DNA of 16,167 bases from JBDTOX01 sp039933015 (GTDB lineage: Bacteria; Pseudomonadota; Gammaproteobacteria; Burkholderiales; Methylophilaceae). The notes beneath the pieces were generated by a model. The model was not told the origin of the DNA. It ran no database searches and worked only from the letters and a program-made list of their open reading frames with translations. The stretch lies in contig JBDTOX010000184.1 of the NCBI GenBank assembly GCA_039933015.1, forward strand, positions 1-16,167, read 5' to 3'. Shown in pieces: positions 7,331-14,390 of the stretch. Position 1 is the stretch's first letter; every line of letters begins with the position of its first letter. Position numbers and translations under genes: made by a program.

Positions 7331-7817
7331 TTGAAAAACTCCCGCTTATTTAGCCCCTATTTTCGGTAAAGGGTCGTTGGTGGGGATGATTAAGTGAGTT
7401 TCATTGTGAGATGCTCAAAACACATTAAAGCGATCAATACTGCGCAGCAGCTAAGATGGGGAACGTGATCTTCAAGATTGAATGCCAAGCCAATTTCAGG
7501 CATTCGCTTGTTCACAAAACACAAGTTTCCCGGCTATCTGATTCAATCTACATAGCGTCTTCGTCTTGTCACACAAGCACTGACAGCATAACCTCCTCTA
7601 TTCGCATACCACAATCAAGCAAAAACAGGTAGTCATTTTTTGTATGCGGGGAGTATTATCGATAAGGTGGAAATAGATAGTGCGAGATTGGCATGATCAA
7701 CGGCAAAGTGTATTGCCCGCCACAGGAAGTATTCCTGAATTGATACAGTGGTATTTTTCTGCCATTTTCGTAGCAGCATTCCACCCGATGCGGCCAGATG
7801 GCCGGTTTAATTACTTG

Positions 7818-7824
7818 AAAGGAG
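7818..7824 (+). promoter_or_regulatory. Strong Shine-Dalgarno sequence before a small ORF
   Basis: AAAGGAG lies seven bases before the ATG at 7832. It is the best ribosome binding site in the window and the main reason to accept the 75-residue ORF as translated. Confidence 0.65.
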
Positions 7825-7831
7825 CACAGAC

Positions 7832-8059
7832 ATGACTGATCAAGTCCAAATCTCCATCAGCCGGGAGATATACGACCGGCTGCTAATGCTTATGGTACCT
7901 CCCATCAGCGATGTCAACGCAGTACTCAAGGAACTGTTGTATCGAGATGGACGTGCCAGCCCAGCTTCCATTGCTCTGGGCGCTGCTGAGCAACACTTCA
8001 CTATGGAACAGGAACTCGAACGCACCAGGCAAGGCATCTACGATTCAAGTTGCCCCTAA
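7832..8059 (+). CDS. Small hypothetical protein, possibly truncated
   Basis: The protein has 75 residues and I do not recognise its family. It opens with an alternating pattern (VQISISREIYDRLLMLM) like the strand and first helix of ribbon-helix-helix or antitoxin-like proteins, then PPISDVNAVLKELLYRDGRA, and ends in a charged segment (EQELERTRQGIYD). The strong Shine-Dalgarno site supports translation. The end SSCP looks accidental: coding-like sequence continues downstream in another frame and then in this same frame up to 8251, so this may be the intact front of a damaged gene of about 140 codons. A RelB-like antitoxin role is only a guess; no recognisable toxin follows. Confidence 0.5.
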   Translation: MTDQVQISISREIYDRLLMLMVPPISDVNAVLKELLYRDGRASPASIALGAAEQHFTMEQELERTRQGIYDSSCP

Positions 8060-8063
8060 GTTC

Positions 8064-8251
8064 GTGCGCTATGCGCCAGCAGTTAGCCAAGCGGACATCG
8101 GGGATTTTTAGCGGACTTCTCCGATGAATTTGGTTCTGGAGAAGAGCCCGCAGTTGCAAAATATCTGGACCAGCAGCAACCGCGATATATGGCGTTTAGC
8201 CAAAGCGCTTTGTGGGCTCGTATCTCGAAGAGTGAGATGCTTAGCCTTTAG
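8064..8251 (+). pseudogene. Frameshifted coding remnant
   Basis: From a possible GTG at 8064 the frame reads VRYAPAVSQADIGDF and stops at 8109-8111. In the -1 frame, protein-like sequence continues as LADFSDEFGSGEEPAVAKYL and on to FSQSALWARISKSEMLSL, with a stop at 8249-8251. Adding a single T to the T5 run at 8105-8109 would join the two into 62 continuous residues. This is typical of a one-base deletion in a homopolymer, either a real mutation or a sequencing error. The second part is in the same frame as the ORF at 7832, so the whole stretch 7832-8251 could be one ancestral gene. No family is recognised. Confidence 0.4.
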
Positions 8252-8295
8252 TTGTGTCATAGCCCACAGCCTTTACTTCGGGGCGTATATAGCGT

Positions 8296-8820
8296 CTAGA
8301 CAGGCTTTTCCAGTATTTCCAGGCGCAGCCCTTGGACTTTGGGTGTCCACACATCGGGATTAATCGGAAATTCCATGAACATGTCTTTGCGCTGATAGCC
8401 GCGCCTTTCATAAAATGCGATCAGTTCATGCCTGCAGGCAATGACTGCCATGGCCAGTTTACCGACCGCCCACTCCCTTTGCGCCATCTGTTCCGCCGCA
8501 GCCAGCAGCTGCTTGCCTATGCCTCGTCCTTGCAGCATCGGCTGGACCACGAACATGCCAAGATGCGCCTGGTCACCCATCTTTTGCAAGGTCACTGAAC
8601 CCACCAGTTCAGCGTCGCTCATGCACAACAGCACCATGGCCACATCGCTGGCGATCAAGCGCCGCACTTCTGCGGCATCTGTTCTAAGCCCATCCAGCAG
8701 ATCAGCTTCAGTCGTCCATCCCTGCCTGCTGGTTTCACCGCGGTATGACTCATTTACCAGACTGGCAATCTGCTCGGCCTCTTCAAGCAATGCTTTTCGG
8801 AACAACAATGCAGAACTCAT
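8296..8820 (-). CDS. GNAT family N-acetyltransferase
   Basis: The protein has 174 residues, the usual size of a single-domain GNAT. Motif A is clear: LGMFVVQPMLQGRGIGKQLL, with QGRGIG (97-102) forming the acetyl-CoA pyrophosphate loop. Motif B follows as ELIAFYERRGYQR (132-144). By family it moves an acetyl group from acetyl-CoA to an amine on a small molecule or protein; the substrate is not predictable. The ATG overlaps the stop of the upstream symporter gene in ATGA (8817-8820), so it is the last gene of the minus-strand operon and probably depends on translation of the symporter. No hairpin terminator is visible after its stop. Confidence 0.85.
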   Translation of the reverse strand: MSSALLFRKALLEEAEQIASLVNESYRGETSRQGWTTEADLLDGLRTDAAEVRRLIASDVAMVLLCMSDAELVGSVTLQKMGDQAHLGMFVVQPMLQGRGIGKQLLAAAEQMAQREWAVGKLAMAVIACRHELIAFYERRGYQRKDMFMEFPINPDVWTPKVQGLRLEILEKPV

Positions 8821-10067
8821 TGCCGTCGCTCAGCGGGCGCACTGGCCAGCTTTTGTACCACCAGGCAGCCCACCATGTCGCCTTCGACATTGACTGCGGT
8901 ACGGAAAGCATCCAGCAACCGATCTATGGGGAGCAGAATGGCAATGGCTTCCGCAGGTAAACCCACGGATTGCAGCACCATCACCATGGTTACCATGCCG
9001 GCGCTGGGAATTCCGGGCGCACCGATGGCGGCGAGCATTGAGGTCAGAAACACTATCAATTGCTGCATCAGGTTCAGATCAATGCCAACCAAATTGGCGA
9101 TAAACAGCGCAGCGGCGGCTTCATACAGTGCACTGCCATCCATATTCATGGTGGCGCCTAACGGCGCCACGAAGCCGGCAATTTCCGGTTTGACGCGCAA
9201 ATGCTGTTCCACGCAACGCAGGGTAACTGGCAGAGTTGCGGAACTGGAACTGGTGGCAAAGGCTGTCACCAGTGCTTCGCGCGCGCCTCTCCAGAAGTGC
9301 AGCGGAGTTATCCGGGTGACCAGGTAGAGCATCAAAGGCAGAACCACGACTCCATGCAACAGGGTCGTCCCCAGCACGACTACGATGAACTTCACCAGGG
9401 TAGCAAGCAACGCCACATCCTGCGTGGCTAGCAGTTTGGCCAGAAGCGCCATGATGCCGAATGGGGCCAGACGCATGATCCAACCGACAATGCGCAGGGT
9501 AAGTTCCAGCCCCTCCTGCAACAGTACGAGAATGTTGCGGTAACGCTCGCCGCCTGCTACCAGCGCGATGCCCACAATAAGAGCGAAGACAACGATTGCC
9601 AGCACGTTGCTCTGCGCCAGCGCGGCGAAAGGATTGAGGAAGATGCTGTGCAGGAAGCTTTGGGCAAACTCGCCCAGCGTCATCCGTTTGATTTCAAAAC
9701 TTTGCATGGCATCGCGGAACATCGCCAAATCAAGACCCTTACCGGGTTCGAAAAGGTTAGTGGCAATGAGCCCCAGCGCAATTGCCAGCGCCATGGAGAG
9801 CACGAAAAATCCCAGCGTCACCAGCCATACACGCTGCATGTTGTGATGCGCACGCAAATTGGCCACACCGACCACGATGGAGGTAAATACCAGCGGCACC
9901 AGCACCATTTTTAGCAGATCTATGAAGACGCCACCGACGAGACCACTGACATACAGCCCTGTCTCGCGTGGCGAGGAACCAGGCTCCAACGCGCCCAGCC
10001 CGGCACCCAGCACCAGCCCCAACACTGCCCCCATCAGGATTTGAGTGTTGAGGCCAGGCCATTTCAT
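8817..10067 (-). CDS. Dicarboxylate/amino acid:cation symporter (DAACS family)
   Basis: The protein has 416 residues and matches the GltPh/DctA fold. HP1 carries the serine-rich motif TSSSSATLP (272-280). Helix 7 has NMDGSALY (308-315). HP2 has GAPGIPSAG (349-357). Helix 8 has D382, D386, R389, T390 and N393 (in DRLLDAFRTAVNVEGD), matching the sodium- and substrate-binding positions of GltPh. The arginine usually marks transporters of acidic substrates such as aspartate, glutamate or C4-dicarboxylates. It sits in the inner membrane and uses Na+ or H+ gradients. It overlaps the upstream methyltransferase gene and the downstream GNAT gene by four bases each (ATGA), so the three are translationally coupled. 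Confidence 0.9.
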   Translation of the reverse strand: MKWPGLNTQILMGAVLGLVLGAGLGALEPGSSPRETGLYVSGLVGGVFIDLLKMVLVPLVFTSIVVGVANLRAHHNMQRVWLVTLGFFVLSMALAIALGLIATNLFEPGKGLDLAMFRDAMQSFEIKRMTLGEFAQSFLHSIFLNPFAALAQSNVLAIVVFALIVGIALVAGGERYRNILVLLQEGLELTLRIVGWIMRLAPFGIMALLAKLLATQDVALLATLVKFIVVVLGTTLLHGVVVLPLMLYLVTRITPLHFWRGAREALVTAFATSSSSATLPVTLRCVEQHLRVKPEIAGFVAPLGATMNMDGSALYEAAAALFIANLVGIDLNLMQQLIVFLTSMLAAIGAPGIPSAGMVTMVMVLQSVGLPAEAIAILLPIDRLLDAFRTAVNVEGDMVGCLVVQKLASAPAERRQ

Positions 10068-11389
10068 TCGGCGCTTGCTTCCGCCTCGGCAGCCGCTTCT
10101 GCTAGCGCCGCTTTCTTGATCACGGCCTCTTTTTCAGGCGCTGCGGCTAGCTCAAAAACCGCAGCGAAAAAGCCATCGGTTTGGTGTACGTGCGGCAGCA
10201 GTTTCAAATATTTGCCGGTATCCAGCGCAATTTGCTGTTGCGCCAGGATCGCATTGGCGTTTACCAGTTTATATTCGGGGTGGGCTGCCAGAAAGGCATC
10301 TGCAATCTGCTCATTTTCAGCTTGCAGCAAGCTACAGGTAGCATAGACCAGACGCCCGCCCGCTTTCACCAGTTTGGCGGCGCGCGTCAGAATGGCGGTC
10401 TGCTTGGCCGTAAGCTCAACAATATCCTGCGGTGTCTGGCGCCACTTGAGGTCCGGGTTGCGGCGCAAAGTGCCAAGGCCGCTGCAAGGCGCGTCGACCA
10501 GCACACGGTCAAATTTACCGTTCAGACGCTTGAGTTTAGGGTCTTGCTCACTGCTAATCAGCTGGCTGTGCAAGTTGGACAAGCCGGAACGCTTAAGGCG
10601 CGTGCCCAGGTTCTGTAAGCGTTTCTCGGAAACATCAAACGCATAAATACGACCCGAGTTGCGCATGAGCGCACCCATGGCCAGGCTCTTGCCGCCAGCG
10701 CCCGCGCAAAAATCCGCGACCATTTCACCACGGCGCGGGGCGACCAGTTGCGCCAGAAGCTGGCTGCCTTCATCCTGCACTTCTATCTTGCCATCGGTAA
10801 ATAAAGGATGACGGCTGATAGTCATTTTTTGCGCCATACGCAGGCCATACGGAGAATACGGGGTAGGTGCTACCTCCGTCTTCTCGCTGGCAAATCTGGC
10901 GCTTACGTCGTCACGCGTGGCCTTGACCACATTGACGCGTAAATCTAGTGGGGCTGGCTGATGCATACTGCGCGCGATGGTGAGCGCCTGCTCTTCTCCA
11001 TACTGAGCAGCCAGACTTTCCCACAGCCAGTCGGGCAGATCAGCTTGCATGGCTTTGCTGATGCCCTCGCTAGATTTGACTTTAATCTCATGCGCCCATT
11101 CCTTTTGCTGCTTGTTCAGCACCTCATCCAGGTCGCGCAAGCTCATGCCTTGTACGCGCAGCAGCAGCGCCAGCAAGAGTTTGCGCGGGTCTTCGCCATC
11201 AGCCAGATAAGCTAGATAAGATTTGCGGCGCAACACGCCATAGACAGACTCGGCGACAAAAGCGCGGTCCTTAATGCCCAACTCGCGGTTTTGCTTGAAA
11301 AACCAGCCCAATTTCACATCGGCCGGGCCCGTACCGCTAAGCACATCAGCCAGCGCCATGCCGGCCAGGCGTATTAAATTTTGATTCAT
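10064..11389 (-). CDS. RsmB/NOP2/Sun family RNA cytosine-C5 methyltransferase
   Basis: The protein has 441 residues. The N-terminal part (about 1-135) is helical and NusB-like, as in RsmB. The SAM-dependent domain shows DFCAGAGGKS (226-235), DAPCSGLGTLRRNPDLKW (299-316, motif IV Cys at 302) and YATCSLLQAENE (349-360, motif VI Cys at 352). In this family the motif VI cysteine attacks C6 of the target cytosine and the motif IV cysteine helps release the product. It ends in a low-complexity Ala/Glu/Lys tail (about 414-441) not expected in RsmB. It could be RsmB itself (16S rRNA C967) or a second NOP-type paralogue; the symbol is left open. It starts 4 bases after the upstream DUF3108 gene and overlaps the symporter gene. 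Confidence 0.85.
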   Translation of the reverse strand: MNQNLIRLAGMALADVLSGTGPADVKLGWFFKQNRELGIKDRAFVAESVYGVLRRKSYLAYLADGEDPRKLLLALLLRVQGMSLRDLDEVLNKQQKEWAHEIKVKSSEGISKAMQADLPDWLWESLAAQYGEEQALTIARSMHQPAPLDLRVNVVKATRDDVSARFASEKTEVAPTPYSPYGLRMAQKMTISRHPLFTDGKIEVQDEGSQLLAQLVAPRRGEMVADFCAGAGGKSLAMGALMRNSGRIYAFDVSEKRLQNLGTRLKRSGLSNLHSQLISSEQDPKLKRLNGKFDRVLVDAPCSGLGTLRRNPDLKWRQTPQDIVELTAKQTAILTRAAKLVKAGGRLVYATCSLLQAENEQIADAFLAAHPEYKLVNANAILAQQQIALDTGKYLKLLPHVHQTDGFFAAVFELAAAPEKEAVIKKAALAEAAAEAEASAE

Positions 11390-11393
11390 AAAC

Positions 11394-12485
11394 TCATTTC
11401 AGGATATCGGTGGAAAGGCTGGTCACGATCTGCTCGATCACGCTGCCATCTTTTTCGGTCTGGCGTATTTTAACCGGTAGATAGTGAAAATCGACAGCAA
11501 GCCACAGCTCGGTCTTTTCATCACCATCTCCAGTGCTTCTGCCTATATGCATGGTGTGAAGATTACCAATCTTGGTTTGCAATTGGTCTTCGCCTTCAAA
11601 ACCATAGGTATAAGACCTTAGTTTTTTACCGTTGGTAATCGATAACTGCATTTCATCCAGCGGCGGTTCAAACATGAATTGGAACATAAAACTCAGTAGA
11701 TCCTGCGTGCCTTCTGGCAAGGCTACGCTAACGGTACGCTTAGTGTTTTCCAGGGTAAGCTGGGCGGCTTGCCAATCAAAACTGGCGCGCTGGGTTTTGT
11801 CGGCCTGGTCACCAAACTGATATACATATTGCGCAGGCTGCAAGCCGCTGGTAGTGACCTTGCCTTCGCTGGTCTGGACTAGCTTGCCGGATAAAAACAA
11901 CGACATCAGGCCCTTGGCTTCTGCCACGTTGCTCAAGGTATAGGTGCCATCGGGCAACTGCTTATAACTGATATGCGCAACACCGACCGTGTCGCCATCA
12001 ACTTTGAGACGCAAATCAAAATCCATCTCAATATAGGCTGATGTGTTGAGAATCAGGCCGGCCGGCTGGTTTTCTGCATTTACCGGTGCTGTTGATTCAA
12101 CACTATTCTCAGAGTCTGCAACCTGGTTATCCGGCGCTTGATCACTGGCAGCTACGCTGGGTTCGGCAGGCTGTGCATCCTGACTGGCGGCCTGGGTCTC
12201 AGGCACGGCTGGCGGATATTCTGGCAGCACCGCGGGGGGTATAGGCGCAGGCTTAGCAGGCGGCTTTCTTGCCTGTTTAACGGGCGCTGCTACCTTATCG
12301 GGCGTCGACCTGGCAATTGGCTGCAGCAACCGCATGTCTATGACGCTCTCAGACCTATCCAGCAACGGCATATGCACATTGAGCCCGCCCAGTACGATCA
12401 AGTGAATAAGGAGCGAAAGCGTGAGCGCAACAGCCCAGCGCCAAAAAACAGAATTACTCCAGCAAAAGAGCCATTTACTCAGCAT
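11394..12485 (-). CDS. DUF3108 protein with TonB-like N-terminal anchor
   Basis: The protein has 363 residues. A hydrophobic segment (about 16-35, WRWAVALTLSLLIHLIVLGG) anchors it in the inner membrane. A Pro/Ala/Glu-rich linker (about 60-145) resembles the periplasm-spanning part of TonB-like proteins. Residues about 150-360 form a DUF3108 domain, a predicted beta-rich periplasmic domain, with LWLAVDFHYLPVKIRQTEKD near the end. It is a paralogue of the adjacent upstream gene, which ends in the similar LWLGVESYYLPVKLTMRDER. Function is unknown; the topology suggests a periplasmic or envelope-spanning role. Its start lies inside the last codons of the upstream gene (11-base overlap), so translation is probably coupled. 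The true TonB C-terminal domain is absent. Confidence 0.78.
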   Translation of the reverse strand: MLSKWLFCWSNSVFWRWAVALTLSLLIHLIVLGGLNVHMPLLDRSESVIDMRLLQPIARSTPDKVAAPVKQARKPPAKPAPIPPAVLPEYPPAVPETQAASQDAQPAEPSVAASDQAPDNQVADSENSVESTAPVNAENQPAGLILNTSAYIEMDFDLRLKVDGDTVGVAHISYKQLPDGTYTLSNVAEAKGLMSLFLSGKLVQTSEGKVTTSGLQPAQYVYQFGDQADKTQRASFDWQAAQLTLENTKRTVSVALPEGTQDLLSFMFQFMFEPPLDEMQLSITNGKKLRSYTYGFEGEDQLQTKIGNLHTMHIGRSTGDGDEKTELWLAVDFHYLPVKIRQTEKDGSVIEQIVTSLSTDILK

Positions 12486-13173
12486 GCAAGCTGGTTAGAA
12501 CCTGCTCGATTTTGGCGCCACGCTCATCGCGCATGGTCAACTTCACAGGCAGGTAATAACTCTCGACGCCCAGCCACAATTCTTTCTCATCGTCGGCGTC
12601 CTTGCTGGCGTTTACCATGTGTACAGCCTTGAACTTACCGGCTGGCACTTCCAGCGTGACATTACGCTCCGTCACCTTAAATTCGTAGTTACGCAGCTTT
12701 TTGCCTGTAGTGACCGGCATTTTGACTTCTATACCATTGGGTGGGGAAAACATGAATTGGTAGGTAAAACTGCTTAAATCCTGCGTGCCTTTTTCCAGCG
12801 GCACGGTGGTAGGATTACCTTTAACTTTCATGGTAAGTGTGTTGGCTGCCCAGTCAAAATCAGCAAACAGTGCTTTTTTCTCGTTATCCCCTGGATGCAC
12901 CTCAAAATGCGTGGGTTTGAGCCCTGCAGCCGTTACTTCACCTTCGCTCAGCAAGCGGCGCACACCGAATAAGGCGTAGACGCCTATGCCCTTGGTCACG
13001 CTTTCTATACGATAACGGCCGTTTTCCCGTTTATAGGTTTCGGTAACGGTGGCAAACGGCTGGCCATTCTTGGTGGCCTGATACACCACCTCCACCTGCT
13101 TGGGCGCAGCAATGGCCAAGCCTGCAAAAGGCAGCAGCGACAAGGCCAGAATTCCAGCTAGTGTTTTTTTCAT
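12475..13173 (-). CDS. Secreted DUF3108 domain protein
   Basis: From the ATG at 13173 the protein has 232 residues. It starts with a classic signal peptide: MKK, a hydrophobic core (LAGILALSLLPFAGLA) and an AIA-AP cleavage site near residue 22. The mature part is a DUF3108 domain with YQATKNGQPFATVTETYK near the start and LWLGVESYYLPVKL near the end. The frame stays open upstream to 13329, inside purM, but the extra residues are not coding-like. The ATGs at 13176 and 13185 are alternatives; the 13173 start has GAG seven bases upstream. Function is unknown; by family it is a periplasmic protein. It overlaps the next gene, its anchored paralogue, by 11 bases and lies 95 bases after purM. Confidence 0.78.
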   Translation of the reverse strand: MKKTLAGILALSLLPFAGLAIAAPKQVEVVYQATKNGQPFATVTETYKRENGRYRIESVTKGIGVYALFGVRRLLSEGEVTAAGLKPTHFEVHPGDNEKKALFADFDWAANTLTMKVKGNPTTVPLEKGTQDLSSFTYQFMFSPPNGIEVKMPVTTGKKLRNYEFKVTERNVTLEVPAGKFKAVHMVNASKDADDEKELWLGVESYYLPVKLTMRDERGAKIEQVLTSLHAE

Positions 13174-13268
13174 CATCCATCTCATCAAGTTAATGCGAAG
13201 TTTATCTAACGTACGAACAGCATGATGCGTTGGCACCTCGATCACTAACAAGTTCAGGCAACTGGCCT

Positions 13269-14330
13269 TCAAACGACGATGGTTGCCGCTTCGCCCGCCC
13301 GCTGAGGGCGGATATAACCGATGCTCCAAACCTGTTCGCCTTCTGCGGTCAGCAGGCTCTTTGCAGCTTCTGCATGTTGCGCGGACACAATTACTATCAT
13401 GCCGATGCCGCAGTTAAAAGTGCGGTGCATTTCTTGGTCTGTCACATTACCCTGTGCTTGTAGCCAGGAGAATAGTGGCGGCATATCCCAGCTACCCTGC
13501 TTGATTTCGGCCGCCAGCCATGCTGGCAACACGCGCGGAATATTTTCTGTCAACCCGCCACCGGTGATATGCGCCATGCCCTTGACCGGCATGGCTTGTA
13601 GCAGCTTGAGCAGAGGTTTCACATAAATTCGCGTCGGTGCCATCACTACATCGCGGAACGGCTTGCCATGGAAATCGCTATCGAAATCGATGCCGGAGTG
13701 CTCGATCAGCTTGCGGATGAAAGAGTAGCCGTTGGAATGCGCACCGCTGGATGCAAGGCCCAGCACGACGTCGCCATCGGCAATGGTGCTGCCGTCTATG
13801 ATCGCTTCCTTGTCCACCGCACCTACGGCAAAGCCCGCCAGATCATACTCACCGGTCGGATACATACCGGGCATTTCCGCCGTCTCGCCGCCCACCAAGG
13901 CGCAGCCAGCCTGTTCGCAGCCCTGGGCAATGCCTTTGATAACTTGCGCAGCGGTGCCAACTTCCAATTTGCCACAGGCAAAATAATCGAGGAAAAATAA
14001 CGGTTCGGCACCTTGCACCAAAATATCGTTGACGCTCATGGCCACCAGGTCGATACCCACGGTGTCATGTTTATTGAGCTGAAAAGCCAGCTTGAGCTTG
14101 GTGCCTACGCCATCGGTACCGGACACCAGCACCGGGTTTTTGAATTTCTTCGGCAGCTCAAACAGCGAGCCAAAACCGCCAATGCCACCCAGCACTTCAG
14201 GCCGCATGGTACGCTTGGCATATGGCTTGATCTGTTCGACCAAAGCATCGCCTGCCTCCATGTCCACGCCCGCATCGCGGTAACTCATTGAGGTTTTTGC
14301 TGCATCACCCGTTGAATTGTTGGAATTCAA
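13269..14330 (-). CDS. purM: Phosphoribosylformylglycinamidine cyclo-ligase PurM
   Basis: The enzyme makes aminoimidazole ribonucleotide (AIR) from FGAM with ATP, step five of purine synthesis, in the cytoplasm. Clear family segments are SYRDAGVDMEAGDALV (15-30), LVSGTDGVGTKLKLAF (68-83), the ATP-site sequence VGGETAEMPGMY (146-157), SSGAHSNGYSFIRKL (194-208) and HITGGGLTENIPRVLP. Length with the TTG start (14330) is 353 residues; the ATG at 14288 gives 339, slightly short at the N-terminus compared with the E. coli enzyme (345). The TTG start is favoured because the family has a few residues before SYRDAG, but neither start has a good Shine-Dalgarno site. It is divergent from perM with 60 bases between. 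No purN follows it; the next gene is DUF3108. Confidence 0.95.
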   Translation of the reverse strand: MNSNNSTGDAAKTSMSYRDAGVDMEAGDALVEQIKPYAKRTMRPEVLGGIGGFGSLFELPKKFKNPVLVSGTDGVGTKLKLAFQLNKHDTVGIDLVAMSVNDILVQGAEPLFFLDYFACGKLEVGTAAQVIKGIAQGCEQAGCALVGGETAEMPGMYPTGEYDLAGFAVGAVDKEAIIDGSTIADGDVVLGLASSGAHSNGYSFIRKLIEHSGIDFDSDFHGKPFRDVVMAPTRIYVKPLLKLLQAMPVKGMAHITGGGLTENIPRVLPAWLAAEIKQGSWDMPPLFSWLQAQGNVTDQEMHRTFNCGIGMIVIVSAQHAEAAKSLLTAEGEQVWSIGYIRPQRAGEAATIVV

Positions 14331-14331
14331 G

Positions 14332-14360
14332 TTGAGTTCTCGCTTTCTACAAGATAAATT
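14332..14360 (+). promoter_or_regulatory. Weak candidate promoter for perM-hda
   Basis: TTGAGT (14332-14337) and TAAATT (14355-14360) are 17 bases apart, each matching four of six consensus bases. A start near 14367 would leave about 24 bases before the perM ATG. The region is AT-rich, so a chance match is possible. Confidence 0.25.
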
Positions 14361-14390
14361 ACAAGATTGAATAAGCTAATTTTAACTTAA

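Larger units (their letters stand above)
7267..7831. other. 565-base gap with several inverted repeats, no intact gene
   Basis: Apart from the SulP terminator, three inverted repeats are visible. GAATGCC (7480-7486) pairs perfectly with GGCATTC (7499-7505), extended by CAAG (7473-7476) and CTTG (7507-7510) across a small internal loop. CGCATAC (7603-7609) and GTATGCG (7642-7648) are perfect partners 32 bases apart. CGGCC (7791-7795) and GGCCG (7800-7804) form a short hairpin around AGAT, followed by TTTAATT, 14 bases before the Shine-Dalgarno site of the next ORF. On the minus strand, 7503-7390 is an open frame of 37 residues (MPEIGLAFNLEDHVPHLSCC...) that could be a relic. No sigma-70 promoter stands out. 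Confidence 0.5.

Noticed and set aside
7324..7345. Resemblance to an insertion-sequence end (CTATTTTGTTGAAAAACTCCC)
   Set aside because: No matching inverted end, target duplication or transposase fragment was found nearby, and the T-run is explained by the SulP terminator.
7689..7706. Possible sigma-54 promoter (TTGGCATGATCAACGGCA) that PilR might use
   Set aside because: The distance between the GG and GC elements is 11 bases instead of 10, and the -12 part lacks TTGC. A chance resemblance is more likely.
8243..8275. Direct repeat AGCCTTTA, two copies 25 bases apart
   Set aside because: Eight-base repeats at this distance are expected by chance, and no third copy or associated structure is present.
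8124..8363. Open frame of 79 codons on the plus strand
   Set aside because: It has no Shine-Dalgarno site, runs into the GNAT gene on the other strand, and another frame over 8111-8251 has the more protein-like sequence.
13186..13268. Possible purN remnant between purM and the DUF3108 gene
   Set aside because: None of the three minus-strand frames shows a PurN motif; the gap is short and looks like a simple intergenic spacer.
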